A DNA stretch of 64,000 nucleotides, from positions 15,898,954 to 15,962,953 of the forward strand of contig NC_133476.1 in NCBI RefSeq assembly GCF_025370935.1, written 5' to 3'. The position numbers were made by a program, and so were the translations under genes. The notes beneath the pieces are model-generated. The model saw nothing but the letters and a program-made list of their open reading frames with translations, was not told where the DNA came from and did not search any database. Shown here piece after piece: positions 10,701-23,056 of the stretch; the first letter of the stretch is position 1, and each line of letters begins with the position of its first letter. This DNA is from Choristoneura fumiferana. Lineage: Eukaryota; Arthropoda; Insecta; Lepidoptera; Tortricidae.

Positions 10701-11650
10701 TTATAAAAATTAACTCCACGCACGCCATATATAATATACCTATATTAGAGTACCTACTCTACGTCACGCCGACAATAAGACCAATCTAATGATACCTCCA
10801 CAGGATACCTCATATGTTAAAATCTGTCCAGCGGTTTAAGTTGCAGAGAGGTCCAAAGAGATAGACCTAGGTACCTATACATGCATATATACCCACATAC
10901 ATAACATTCATATACCCTCGAAAATCAACCCTCCTTTAGGCAGCCGGGTAAAAAAGGTTGTAACTCCGTGCTTGTTATTGTGTGGTACATACAACTAAGC
11001 CACAAGTATTAATCATGTTCAAAACTCACATAAATACGGATAAAAGAGCCTTTTCAGTAACTTACAATCTTGCCTCGAAAATGTTTCTACAAACAGGCAG
11101 TTTATTTTTACAGGTATGCGTATGGCGTACATGGTTTAATCAATTTTCAGCACATCGCGCGCCACGCTGGTAACCATCTACTTTACAACCTCAAGGCTAC
11201 GTACCTACGTTTGTAGGATGTATATTACTCTCATATATTGCCTTATGTAGGCACAGTGGAGTAAAGCGTACATCATTATGAGTTAAGCCATTATACAAAG
11301 GCACGCCCCTCTAAAATGTGGCGTGTAGTTTCTGGATGTTACTTGGTAATTAGGAATTAGTCATAGGATAAGATTTAGATAAAAGTATCCTACCTATCTA
11401 ACAGTGGCGTGGCGTCAGATATTTCCTTGATAAAGCCGAAGCAAAGATCGCTTACATCTTCAAAAAATCCTGTATGTCCTGTTGTCCTATTTTAGAAATA
11501 TTGGGCAAGCACGGAATAGGATTCTACGAACGCATCGCCTCTGCTACCTAATGGTCTAAATGAGAAAGTGAATTTGTTTCGCTTACAGTACTCAACTGAT
11601 CATTATGAAATTAAGTATGGAGATAGTTTGACACCCTGAAAAGAACTATA
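10701..11650. other. Non-coding DNA, nothing recognised
   Basis: Contains short open frames without domain features. No repeat boundary was identified. Confidence 0.45.
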
Positions 11651-11800
11651 AACAACTACTTTGCTCACCCGCGACCGTCCGATAGCTAATGTGAATGTGT
11701 GTTCGTGTAGCTCCTCCGCCTTCACACGTATTGTGTTCTTACAGTGTAGAGGCGGATGAGTTGCATTAATACACATTTGTTGCTAGACAGAAGATGAGGT
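11651..11800 (-). repeat. Fragment of the repeat family that carries hammerhead-like motifs
   Basis: CTACTTTGCTCACCCGCGACC followed by CGATAGCTAA matches 63590-63620 and, more loosely, 39765-39785. Unlike those copies it lacks the CGAACTCAACCAGAG motif. Confidence 0.5.
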
Positions 11801-12148
11801 AGAGAAGGAGTAAAGAGAGGAGTAGATATTCAATAGATGTTTATTTTAAAGGTAAGATAGAAGGCACCTGTAACAATGCATACAAAAAGAAAATTAATAT
11901 AAAAACTAACAAATTTGGACGTTGTAAATAAGCTAAAAGGGTTACAAATGTTGTATTCGTCGGACTTACAATTGTGCCTTCAAGGTCCCTTAGAGAGTTA
12001 AGTAAAACAGGATTCGAGTGTAAGATAAAATTGGTTATAAAAATCACTGATTCACTGAACTGTGAGAACTACGAAAGTATAAGCACGAATAGATATTTAA
12101 ACGTCAAAGTTATAAGATATTTAGAAACTTAAGCACGTCTTAGTGGTA

Positions 12149-12246
12149 TACCTAGTGCCATCCACGAAGACGCGTGATTTTGTCAAAATTAATGACATTG
12201 TAATAAGAACCACGGCAGGCGTCATCGTGAATGACTCTACCTATAC
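12149..12246. mobile_element. Short MITE, copy 2 of 3
   Basis: Starts near TACCTAGTGCCATCCACGA and ends near CGTGAATGACTCTACC. Inverted ends are complementary over about 20 bases with a few mismatches. Confidence 0.65.
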
Positions 12247-12969
12247 GGCTGCTGAGCTAAGAATGAATTTTGACATAAAAACAAAGTGCTGAATAGAAAA
12301 GTACAGTAGATATTCGAAAATTGAAATTTTGAATTGAATTTTTAAACGAACCGAAACATGAATTTGAGGAAGAGGTTGAAAATCAACCAGGCTTTGGTAA
12401 GCCTTGTTACCGACGTACGAGAAGCTATCGTAATTGTTTGCAAAGTAATTGTTTATACTTAGTTTATTGATATACGTAGACCTCCCGCAAAGTAACGCGA
12501 ATAAATTAGTACCTACCCTAAAAAGAACAGAATAGTCTTGGATTTTGAAGATTGAGTGGTTCCCGTAGGACAGCGATAAAAGAATTCTTCGCACAGGTCA
12601 CGGGAATAGCTAGTAAGAAATATATTCAAAAGTGACAAACACTAAAACTTTTGTCATTCTCAAACTCATTATTTCTTTCCATCGCGTGTTGACACCTTGT
12701 CCCTCGCACCTCATTGGCAAAAACCTACGCAACCGGGAGACACTGGCCTAGAAACCATTGAAAACGTTTTTCTTTTTGAGACAGACGTAGGTAAAAGGTA
12801 TCTTTTTCGTGCAGGTAACGCCGGCGAAATGGTTCCCACTGCGAACAAAGCCCACCCGTGTCACGCGTAAGGTCGTGATGAGAAATAGTCCGAGTTGCTG
12901 GGTTAAGCTATGAGATTCAGGCGAAAGTAAAGTGGAGGATATTCCCTGTTTCACCACTTTACAGATAGC
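12247..12969. other. Non-coding DNA between two MITE copies
   Basis: The minus-strand open frames here (up to 117 codons) show no recognisable domain and no splice context. Treated as chance. Confidence 0.4.
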
Positions 12970-13051
12970 TATACCTAGTGCCATCCACGAAGACGCGTGA
13001 TTTTGTCATTAGACACCACGACACGCGTCATCGTGAATGACTCTACCTATA
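12970..13051. mobile_element. Short MITE, copy 3 of 3
   Basis: An internally shorter version of the copy at 12149, with the same ends (TACCTAGTGCCATCCACGA and CGTGAATGACTCTACC). Confidence 0.65.
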
Positions 13052-13479
13052 TGATGACTTACTTGTAGTTCTTTCTTCAACTAGATAGGGCAGAGGGCGT
13101 CCACAGTGCTTCGCTATCTTGTTTTGTTTTGAGCGTTTCGCTTGATGTCGCGTTGCACCGTCACAACGTCGCTTTCTACACTCATCCTACACCGAGTGAG
13201 AGAAAGAAGTGGTGAAAACGTTCGTAGTTCACAGAGTGAATAGGCTTCAGGACTTGCCAATGGCCTTCGCTTTGTATGCGTATTGTATGAGTGGACAGCA
13301 GTGTTATTTATTGTCAACTAAGAAGTCCGGACTCCAGCACTGCGGTATGTAAGGCATAGGGCATACCATTTTCTCAAGAAAGCCGTCATTAAAGGTCTAC
13401 TGATCCTCAATCGATTACCAACACCACTCTGTCAAGGAATGGTGGTGGACGCTGGTTAAACTTTTTGAACTTTGCCCAT

Positions 13480-13740
13480 TTGCTTTTCACACGCTTGCGC
13501 CCGTCTTTCTCAAATTGGACCGCACAGGTATCAGAGTGGATTCCCAGGGCGAGGCATTTTGCCTACCTAAATATTGTGCCCCGCGAAGTACGAAGGTCGT
13601 AATTAATTTGCCCGCCTATTAATCACACGGTGGCTGACAGCCGGTTAAGTGATCTAACGTGTGGCAGCAAACATCTTGCGAGAACCGCCCCTATGGCTCC
13701 ATTAACGCGCATTGGTTCGGCATTTGGGCAAAGTTTTCTA
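13480..13740. promoter_or_regulatory. GC-balanced block, possible conserved non-coding element
   Basis: Base composition rises clearly above the AT-rich flanks, without an open frame. It contains homeodomain-type TAATTAATTTG and ATTAATCAC words. Regulatory function is inferred from composition only. Confidence 0.25.
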
Positions 13741-13887
13741 AAGATGAATGATTAATGACTAAGATAAAACGATAGAAGCTTTTAAATGTTATGAAGTTTT
13801 GTCGATTGAAAACCAAGTCACAATGAAGTTGGCCAAAATAAATGGAATGGGAGCTATAAGTTTGTATAACCTAGGTTTTAGTAAATG

Positions 13888-14055
13888 TAGTCATGATAGC
13901 CAAGTGGATTGACCTATGGTCTCAAGGAGAGGGTCGTGAGTTCGAGCCCGGACTCGTACCTCTGACTTTTTCGAAATTTATATGTTTAAAATTACTTCTA
14001 TGGTGAAAGAAAACAGCGTGAGAGAAACTGCACACACTTGCGAAGAAATAATGAT
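13888..14055 (+). mobile_element. tRNA-derived SINE, 5' half
   Basis: Head ATGATAGCCAAGTGGATTGA and B-box GAGTTCGAGCCC, then ACCTCTGACTTTTTCGAAAT and GTGAAAGAAAACAGCGTGAG, the body shared with the copies at 27691 and 40964. The 3' half is missing. Confidence 0.65.
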
Positions 14056-14622
14056 ACACTTACAAGAACTATACACAAGCAAGAATATCAGACAAGAATT
14101 ATACACCCCATTAACCTTGATATTTCCATCCAACCCTTTCCGTGCCGTTTTTAAACAAGAACGCTTTTAATTTTCCGTGCTAGCACTTTGGCAGCAATAA
14201 AAGACTAATGGAACCTTGGAAAATGAGAAAATATATAGTTTAAACCATTTTGCATAATCACACAGTTTGGTGGTAGAACTTTGTTTGCGTTGCGTAGAAG
14301 GCGTTTGCTTTTGTTTTGTTTGAGACTCTTGTGATATAACTGCAATGACTTCCTTTTATTTTTAGCACAAATGAGTCATTAGATTAGGTACATAATCGAT
14401 AAAAAAAATATTTTACGATTCTTTGCCTATTTAACGCGTTGTGAGGGTTAATAAGTTTCATTTTGGGTATACTTACCTACTTATTTATTGTAATTATACC
14501 CAAAATGTCGCAGAAAACATTCAAATGTTATTTTATATTATTTCTTTGAGAGATAGCCATGCGATCTTAAAAGATCTACAAGTTAATCTGAATTAAGTAG
14601 TCTGAAATAGTTAGCAACAGAC
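14056..14622. other. AT-rich non-coding DNA
   Basis: No gene or repeat boundary recognised. Confidence 0.4.
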
Positions 14623-14626
14623 TTAA

Positions 14627-14858
14627 GGGCTGGTTCACCATCCATTGATTAGGGGTAACTGACTGTTAATTTTTTTTTTAATTTATTTAATCAAACGGCA
14701 CATGCTAATAAACTAAATTTTGGTATCGCCAAACTGTTACCAGTTTGTTGGCGATGATGAAATGTGATGCCGTCTCCGTCTATTCGAACAAAACAAATAG
14801 AGACGACATCACATTTAACCGTTAGTTAACACTAATCAATGGATGGTGAAACAGCCCC
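14627..14858. mobile_element. Foldback MITE with TTAA duplication
   Basis: Ends are inverted: TTCACCATCCATTGATTA on the left and TAATCAATGGATGGTGAAAC on the right. TTAA flanks both sides (14623-14626, 14859-14862), the hallmark of piggyBac-type insertion. The core carries a second palindrome around GATGCCGTCTCCGTCTATTC. Relatives lie at 23677 and 59977. It is non-autonomous. Confidence 0.8.
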
Positions 14859-14862
14859 TTAA

Positions 14863-15784
14863 GGGTGGTAGAGATCAATTCACAAGAGCTGACACGAATG
14901 AATTGAATGAGTGAATGTCTGGCTATGTGTGTGTCACAAAATGATTGCTGCCATGTGTGACCTGCTTAGTGCTTATTTGTGCGGATTATTAGAAATATTA
15001 TTGAATAACAAAGAAATACTTATTAACACTAATATTAGGAGCTCCTGTATAAGAATGGATCTCATAAATTGACGAGTGACCTTTCTTTAATTCAATTTAT
15101 TCATGCCAGCTTTTATGAATCAGCCTATATCAGACTTTAATAAGATAATTATTCATTATAGATCGCGTTTCATTTTGTATCTTTCACTCAATGTAACATG
15201 TTTGAACACCAAGTGACACAAAAAAGTCGAATAGATTTTGATTACTGAACAGGGGCCAGGACAATTTTGTCGAATTTTAGCACTTGTAACTTTTGTGGTA
15301 CAGGGGGCTGATCCTATTATGTTCAATATTTTCATTCGTCTCATTCACTCCCACGCCGAATGAACGTATTGAATGAAAAAAAAACTAGTGAATTTTCTTC
15401 TTTATGCTTCTTTCCAGCTAAGCCGTGTGAACTTGAAATTGAAGAAAAATGTAGCATTCACTCGAGTGAACATTTACTTCAGTGAATCGTCCGATTTCAC
15501 TTTTATTATAAACGACATCGTAAAAATTTACGCGCAACTCTGTTTTAATTATTTTTAATATTAATAGCGTTATAAAATACGACCAATTACGTACTTCGCC
15601 ATAATTAAATCATAGGTCGGCCGTTAAAGGAATTTATCCCGTGCCGTCCCCTTAGGGCCGTCTGTCTTACTCGGTTAGTAATCCAACTAACTGGTAATCG
15701 TCTATTCGTTACGTCGTGAATGAGACGGCTAATGTAAATGGATCGTCTGAATTTCCAGTATTCTTTTTAAACCTCGACGCAGAG
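14863..15784. other. Non-coding DNA
   Basis: Nothing recognised. Short open frames on both strands lack domain features. Confidence 0.4.
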
Positions 15785-15786
15785 GG

Positions 15787-15925
15787 ATATGTATGTATGT
15801 AAACTCTTTATTGTACAAAAGAAAAGAAACAAAAATAGAATTGGTAGAACTTTGAGATGCTTGTACTAAGACGAACTTATCCCTTTAAGGCATCTCTACC
15901 AGTCAACCTTTGAGTAACCGTAGTT
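15787..15925 (-). repeat. LINE 3' untranslated tail
   Basis: Read on the minus strand it ends with TTGTACAATAAAGAGTTTAC, a polyadenylation-like end typical of insect LINE 3' tails, preceded by a GATGCCTTAAAGGGATAAG block. 5' truncated. Confidence 0.55.
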
Positions 15926-16390
15926 TGAGGGATGTTATAAGTTTAAAGTCATGTCAGTCTGTCTATCTGTGGCATCGTGACTCTTAAACAGATGGACTCT
16001 GTGGCATCGTGACTCTTAAGAGCGTTTGTACCTGCTGAGCTGGCAACGTTGCATTTTTGTTAGTTTTCTCGATTATTCCATAAAAGTTGACGAATTAATG
16101 GTTATTAACGGTTTTTAAAGAAAATAAAAATCTATCACAAATAATTATTGGAGTAGACACATTAAATTACATATTAAGAAGTGTTCTATCAGACAACATT
16201 TTGAATTTCCAGTAATTTTTTATGGAATAATCGAGAAAAACTAACAAAAATGCGACGTTGTCAGCTCAGCAGGTATGAATTTCATTGAGGTAGTGGTTCT
16301 TAGTTATATGATTGATAAAAATCGGTTCAGTTGTTTTTGAGATATCGAAGTTTGAAATGATGATTACAGGGTTTTTTTTAGTTTTCTAAG
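15920..16390 (+). repeat. Interspersed repeat (TTATAAGTTT...CTGTGGCA type), split by a MITE
   Basis: The left part runs to 16018 and holds an internal duplication of CTGTGGCATCGTGACTCTTA. The right part (16283-16390) contains AAAATCGGTTCAGTTGTTTT, which in the copy at 38630 follows directly. A foldback element (16019-16282) lies between. Confidence 0.6.
16019..16282. mobile_element. Foldback MITE (TACCTGCTGAGC family), complete copy
   Basis: Inverted arms of about 58 bp: TACCTGCTGAGCTGGCAACG at left and CGTTGTCAGCTCAGCAGGTA at right, both continuing through GGAATAATCGAGAAAA. Related copies are at 24267 (one arm) and 33741 (right end lost). No coding content. Confidence 0.8.
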
Positions 16391-17350
16391 TTAATTAGCG
16401 TCTACATGTTTTGTTACAGTTCCTATTGATGAAGCTTGGTGCTGATTTTAGCTTTCTAAAATTTTAATTAAATGTTCAAGAAAATTTATTGTACTTTCTT
16501 ACTCTTAGGCTAGGTACCGAACAGCAAGAAACCCGCAATAAAAAGTTTAAAAGCGGTTCCTAACAGTATGATGGCCAGTACGCACTATTCTAATAAACTA
16601 TTGACTATATTCATTCACTACCCGAAACCTTCCGAAACCTTTAAAACAGAAACGCACCCGGATTTAATGACTTTATCACAGACACGAATATAATAACCGG
16701 GTATCTCCATTTCACGCCATTAAGGCGCTCATCTCGTTCCAGGATCGATCTCAACGAAACCGAGCGTCGGGGGCGGCCTTAACTTCATCTGTCCTATATC
16801 TAAGCTGTATCCATACCGAATATCGACCCGACGCCCTACTGCCCGAAAACACGCACACGCAGTTAAAACACTTAACCCCCTAGAAACAGAGTTCGTAATT
16901 CCGTAATCTACTGGTTCTTGAACGGGACCGAATTGGACTCGTTTGGATTTTCTTCTGGATTTGGGTGAAGTTGTTATTGAAATGTTGATTCATTCGGAAG
17001 GGGGGTTACGTAATTATAGGAAGGGGTCATACGCAGGGTTACGTTGACGATTATGTTAATGAACTCCCGTAGTTTCAGATGTGGGCAATTGAATTAATTT
17101 TACGTCAATACATATCAAAGACGGTGTTGATAGATATTCAATCTCCATGTGAGTGTAAGTCGTGAAGCGATTGTTTAGAAGTAAATAAGTATGTTTCCAT
17201 TTAGAAGTTTGGTGACTACAGCTCGAGCGTAGATGTCACTAAAGCTATGTAACCGTACCTACGTTGTGTCGTAAGCGTGACACCATTAAATTGCTTGATA
17301 AAAATATCCTAAAGTACCCGTTTCTGACCACGTGTAAAATCGCGTTGTAA
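16391..17350. other. Non-coding DNA with a GC-balanced centre
   Basis: About 16590-16960 is richer in CpG than its flanks and could be a conserved non-coding block. No reading frame or repeat was recognised. Confidence 0.35.
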
Positions 17351-17356
17351 TTTTAT

Positions 17357-17480
17357 TTGAAAGAAAGAAAGAAAGAAAGAAAAGTTTATTTTGGCTCCAA
17401 AATTTACCACCTAAAACTAAGACTAGAACTAGCACTAAAACTATGTTACTAGGTGACACGGCAGGATACCAAAAAGGGTC
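17357..17480 (+). repeat. (GAAA)n microsatellite with repeat flank
   Basis: Six GAAA units, then GTTTATTTTGGCTCCAAAAT and a CTAAGACTAGAACTAGCACT stretch. Such (GAAA)n runs joined to repeats are known at Helitron-like elements of Lepidoptera; that link is inferred here. Confidence 0.6.
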
Positions 17481-18660
17481 TCCACTCAGCATGTGTTGCC
17501 GCACATTATGTGCAGTAACGCTGGTTTTCTGTGAAAACCATTTGGGGAAAGAACGTTATTTGTTTCTTAAATTACACGCTTCTCGTTGCCATAAAACTTT
17601 ATAGGTGCACTTGTTTCCCTCGTTTACAACGAGTAAATAAAACGTTATGTCATAATCGCTTAAGCGGGTGTCAAACGATCCGCCCACAAACTATTAAGGC
17701 AGAAAATATTTAATCCCTTTATGCGAAATTGTACTGCTTCGAGATTGGGGGTCGGTCAAAGGTAATCTTTTTCCAATGACGATCCAAAATGGATTTATAA
17801 CGACTAGGTCAACTTTATCCAGAGAGCGAAATAATGTACAACATTTTGGAGAAGAGAAATTGAGATTAAATTTCATTTTAAATACTTCGCAGATCTCTAT
17901 CTGCGGTCCCAAAATTCCAATTTGCGGTAGGTTTCTCAATAAGACTAATGGTATTTTGCGAGCCTCTAGAACTCTGTAGACTCTGTGAATGAAAAATATA
18001 TCATTAGATAAAAACAAAAAATGAAGTTGAACTTTATAATGACTTAACAGTGAGTTTGATGAAACTTTAATACGAATACTGTGTAGATATATATAGGTCG
18101 ATGGAATTCACGAGATGAAATGTATAAAACATAACAAATTTAAAATACAACGAAAGAAAAATCAGTACAATACCTACGTTTGTACGTCAAGAGATAAAGG
18201 CACATTAACAGGGGAATAATATTTCAGTTAAAGTACGTATCTAAACAAAATATATTGGCCCATTTCTGTGCTGCTGGAAACACCGAAGAACAATGATGTC
18301 CATCAGAGTGAGATAAAAGAACAGCGAAATAGACGCTTCCTCTCTCAAGCGGCAAGTACTAGCAAGGCTTGAAACGGTACCTAGTGTGTACCTATGTACG
18401 AGTATGTAAACTCTTCTTTATTTATTTATTGTCATCGTTGTTTTTTAAATATCTGAGCGATAGCGTATTATTCCTAAAGAAGGAAATAATTGTATTGTCT
18501 AACAGTAGGTATATAAAATATAAGTAGTTTATTAAAGGGTCGAATAGTATCAGTGAAAGATATTATTAAATCGGGGTTTTGGGAGTGAAAAATCGATCTG
18601 GCTAGTGCTCATCTTTGGAAAAACGCACATGCATTTTTGGGAGATATCTTATCCAAATGT
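17481..18660. other. AT-rich non-coding DNA
   Basis: The 107-codon minus frame at 17694-18017 and its plus-strand shadow show no known domain. A fragment of LINE tail type (GTATGTAAACTC) occurs near 18404. Confidence 0.35.
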
Positions 18661-18671
18661 GTGGTGCTTTT

Positions 18672-19272
18672 TTAGGGTTCCATTGTCAACTAGGAACCCT
18701 TATAGTTTTGCCATGTCTGTCCGTCTGTCTGTCCACGGCTAAGCTCAGACACCGTTAGTACTAGAAAGCTGTAATTTGGCATGAATATACATACCTATCA
18801 GTCACGCTGACAAAGTGGTAAAATAAAAAAATAAAAAAAAATAGAGTGCCTCTCGTCGACATACAGCGGGGGTGTTTTTTTTTCTCGACTAACCTTATAG
18901 TGTGGGGTATCGTTGGATAAGCCTTTTAAAACATTGTGGGGAAATAATTCAACTTTAAAGTGCAAATTTTCTGTAAAATCGAGCGTCTCCCCCTCTAAAA
19001 TCTAAATTGTTGGGAGGAAAAATTAGAAAAAATTCAGGATGGTAGTAAATATATCAAACTTACAAGGAAAATTATAACGGCTACGATTGCTTGAGAATAA
19101 TTAGTAGTTTAAGATTAAAATAGCAGCCTAAGGTAAAATATACCTAAAATATACCTAAACTTGGAAGATTCCGTACACAGTACGAAATTGTTCAAAAAAT
19201 ATTACTTTTTTTTGTAATGGCTACGGAATCTTGTCTTGGGCGTGCCCGACCTGCTCTTGGCCGGTTTTTTTA
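18672..19272 (+). repeat. Interspersed repeat AGGGTTCC...GGCCGGTTTTTT, long copy
   Basis: Begins TTTAGGGTTCCATTGTCAAC, has a pyrimidine-purine run GTCCGTCTGTCTGTCC, and ends CTTGGCCGGTTTTTTT. The same termini appear inverted at 26676-27066 and in part at 61640 and 59036. About 600 bp and without coding capacity, a non-autonomous element. Confidence 0.7.
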
Positions 19273-21330
19273 ACGAAAGACTGAGTTATCTCGATAATTT
19301 GCTCTACACTCGGTCGACCAATATAAGCGAACGTAACTACATTAAACGGTATAAGTAGAAACGAAACCAAATACGCAACTACTTCTATTGATTCTAACTT
19401 TTCCCTACCGAATTCAAAAATCCTGCATTTACACGTAACTTTATCGCAAATATGTCTGTGCTTTAACCGTGCTGATATTTAAATACTTTAACTACCAAAA
19501 AAGAACATAAAAACTGCTTGCATATAGGTCAAGCCCGTGAAACAAATTCACTCTACCTACATCTCGCATTCGCCTACGTCTTGCGTTCTTACAAATGGCT
19601 GCATCCATCTATGTTACCGCGCTCTCACCGCCTAATGGTCAGACGTATTGTTTTAGCTTTATAAAAATCTTTTCCACCTCCAACACCAGCCGGTAGGTAT
19701 CAGGTAAATTCTACTTTTCAGCGTTCCGTATCGGTGAAAAGTGATACCTACGCTAAAAGGGTTACACTATTGTCTATTGGCTTCATATGGTATTCTCAAT
19801 TTGCATAATAAAACCCATCTTGTTGATTGGTACGAGTTTCATTATGAGTATCCAAAAGTCGGTTTTCATATACATAAGTTGGTTTACTAGATACAACGTC
19901 GATGTATGTGCAGCTCACTTTGGCAATAAAATCTATCGAGCCAAATTAGTTTAATCGTGTTTTGAAAGCAACGACTAACTCAGGAATACGATCAAGATTA
20001 TCGTAATATTTTTTTTATTACCACGAAATACACCAATTTTATACCACGTCTCTTTAAAAATAGCAGTGAGTTGCGTTGGTCGCCTCTTAAATATGGTTGA
20101 CCGAGGTAATAATCATTACCACCCTTAGATTGATTGTTAATTGTACGGCTTAAAAAGTTAAAGCTATTTTCAGTTTCAAATAATCAACATGACACAGCTT
20201 TGCTGATTTTTTCTAATTTAGAAACTGGCATAAATATGTTAAAGCGATTATTTATTTGACAACCGTAGCATCTTGTTAGTTAGTAAAAAGCTTGTAGTAG
20301 AAAGGTTTCTAAAAATAAGGCATCACGGAAAAAGATAAAGCAATCATTAATTAATGTCGATTGCGGTATCGCATGATTACTTGGCAAAATACTTATTCCT
20401 TTATTTCCTACAATCTTTACTAAACAACTACTACTAGGCAACTACGTCCTTATATTTGTCATTGCTACTTTTAATTTGATTTATCCTTTCCACGGAACCT
20501 TCAAAACTCTAGGTTCGACTCGTAGGTAGGTACTTGACATGCTTTTTCAAGATAAAGTTAAATGACGCCTGGGAACCGATTGGGGTAATTTCACGTCAGC
20601 CATTTCCCCTCGGTAGGTACCTACTTTTAAATACGTTTTATGTGGCATTACGGGCAAATGGACTCTGAATACTAGGTGAAGTACGGACTCAATTTATTCG
20701 TAGATAATTTATTCAAGAGACTGGCTGAAATTGTTGAGCGTCGCATGCCCCAATTTGTTTTAGGGCTTAGAGTTATTTGTTTAACGTCTGATCCGAATTG
20801 TTACAGTATAGGTCTCTTTTTCTACTAGGTAAATCTATGCAGGTCAGATTCTACCATTAAGTTCTGCATTAGTTGCACAGATTTTTGCACAAATTTTACA
20901 GCACTGGCCCATGGTTCACATGACGAAGAATGCGTGGTGATTATTGGTATTGTTTTATTGTAAGTTACTAACATAGTTGTTAAGTTGTCAATGTACTAAC
21001 AAAGGGATTCATAGTCTGAAATAAAAAAAAAATCGAAATAATCTACAACAGCAACGGTTATCGGTTGACATTATTTTTGAGGAAAATGATTGTGAGACTA
21101 TTACAGAGGTAAACATGGAACTTACTGTAACTCATTTTTTCAAGGTGACGGTAATCGAGGAGGCAGTCGGTCAGTAATTATTAAAGTTTTTAGTTAATTA
21201 TAAGTTGTAAAAGAAATAATGTGTATTCGAGATTTTTTAAACAACATGCGAAGAGAGAATTGGTCCCAACTAACTAACTAAATACTAGTCACAACAAAAT
21301 ACTAGTAGGTAATTAAAATAATTGCTATCT
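19273..21330. other. Non-coding DNA, nothing recognised
   Basis: Rich in TAGGTACCTA-type words. No supported gene. Confidence 0.45.
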
Positions 21331-21334
21331 ATGA

Positions 21335-21410
21335 ATTCTATTAATCTTATAAATGCGAATGTTTGTGAGTGTGCGCGCGCGTGTTCGTGTTCGTGATCTA
21401 TAACAAACAC
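21335..21410 (+). mobile_element. Helitron-like 5' end fragment
   Basis: TCTATTAATCTTATAAATGCG followed by AATGTTTGTGAGTG and a (GC)n/(GT)n stretch matches the 5' end of the Helitron-like copies at 42091 and 53626. No 3' CTAG end follows. Confidence 0.55.
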
Positions 21411-22064
21411 AGTTAAAGGGACTGCACCGGCAGTAATGTATACTTGTAGCAGGGTCGGCTTTGTAGGCAGTCTACGGCACAGTTAGCAATAACTTTAAAT
21501 CTTCCAATCTGCTGACGGTCATATAGGTAGATTACAAGCCAGGACTAACAAAGTCATGAATATGTAAGAGGCAATTTATGACCAAGGTTCGGAACATGTA
21601 TGGGACGTAAATCAGAACTTTGAAGCTGATTTGCCCGACAGTATCAGGTACTAAAGATAGTCACAGGCATTTTAGATAAGCACTGATGACTTTGGACATT
21701 GCGGTGAGGTCGCTGCAATGTCAGAGAGGCGATGGTTTTGCCCATTATGAAGAAGTGACGTGGTTTTTGAAGTATCAGCTAAGTTATGTAAAACAGCATA
21801 CAATATTCTCGTTGGTTGTGTATAGGAATAATAAAAATAATCTAATAAAAAATACAGTGGAACGGCGCCCTGGCAGACGAAAGAGATCCGATAGGATCAG
21901 ATCTCATAGGGCTTATGGGAACGGAAGCGATACCATGCCCTCGGTACCGTTCTGCTTTTAGAGCATGACATGAGTGCGTGTCAGCTAACTTTGGGGCGGC
22001 AGGCGTGAGCTTGCCTTCGGAATCCAAAAGCTTAATGGTTACTTGACCTTAAATGTATATTTCA
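21411..22064. other. Non-coding DNA
   Basis: Overlapping open frames on both strands near 21842-22027 show no domain. Nothing else recognised. Confidence 0.35.
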
Positions 22065-22432
22065 GAATCAAATTATTATTATTATTATTTTAATTTATGA
22101 CGGTGGAGGCATTCTACACTTCCACTGAACGTAGATATAGTTAGTGTTTAGTTTTAGTTTTGTAACTAAGGGATACATCCCTGTATTATTATTATTTACT
22201 TGTAATTTTTTCTTTAATTTTATACTGTAGTTTTTAAGTATTTTATTTGTAATAATTTTATTTTGAAAAAAAATGACTGCCAAGTTTCTTGCGGCGCATT
22301 CTTCTTGGCAATGATGGTCTTTCCCAAAGCGCTGGTAGTTTAAAAAATGACGTGTAAAAGTGCCCATTGCAGCCTATTTACTGAATAAATGATTTTAATT
22401 TGAATTTTGAATTTGATTTGAATTTTGAAAGT
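22065..22432 (+). repeat. LINE 3' tail with GAATTTGAA end
   Basis: GCCAAGTTTCTTGCGGCGCA, then TCTTCTTGGCAATGATGG, then ACTGAATAAATGATTTTAAT and a repeated AATTTGAATTT tail. The same block occurs at 54212 and inverted at 36472. The repeated short tail motif is typical of target-primed retrotransposition. Confidence 0.7.
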
Positions 22433-22549
22433 GCCCCATATAGCAAATAATATTGATCGTCAGAGCCGTTTCCAAGAGCTCCGAAATAAATATACAATAA
22501 TTCATTGTTTAAAAGTATTAGATTAGACAGATAGGTCGACGGGGTATGA

Positions 22550-22735
22550 GGTAGTAAGGTTCTAAAGTGGCTACTACTAAGTGGCAGACATAGCGTGGGA
22601 AGGCCCAACAAGCTGGACCGACCATTAATTGGTGATAGTCGTAGGAGCCGTTCTGTGTGGGCAGAGAAAGACTGATTGTTGTGAAACTCTTTGGGGGAGC
22701 CTTTACCGAGCAATAATACTTTCGTGAAGGAAGAT
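22550..22735 (+). pseudogene. Possible LINE ORF2 C-terminal scrap
   Basis: The plus strand reads a GRPNKLDRP segment followed by WAEKD and, after a frame change, TLWGSLYRAI. This recalls the Arg-Pro-rich tail that ends many insect RT proteins. Stops and frame changes interrupt it. Weak and judged by eye. Confidence 0.2.
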
Positions 22736-23050
22736 CACAGCGGGAGTTTAACAAGTTTTATGATCTTTTTAATTTTTATTTTATACCTAATTGATGTTTC
22801 ACGTACATAGTAATTATTATGCAATAACGCAATGTAGCCATGCTTAAATTATTTGCTATATACTCTTTGCATAATTCATATTTGTCACAGACTTCGTGGT
22901 ATTAATAAATGTAAATATACCTTTTTGCGAAGATATTGTGCTTTAGGTAGAATGATGTAAATCTTATGTCATACCTGAAACAGAAAGAAAAACACATTGT
23001 AGCAACCATATAGCGGATATCAAAATTAACCGATGACATTGTCTACTTAC
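22736..23050. other. AT-rich non-coding DNA
   Basis: Nothing recognised. Confidence 0.45.
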
Positions 23051-23056
23051 ACTTTA

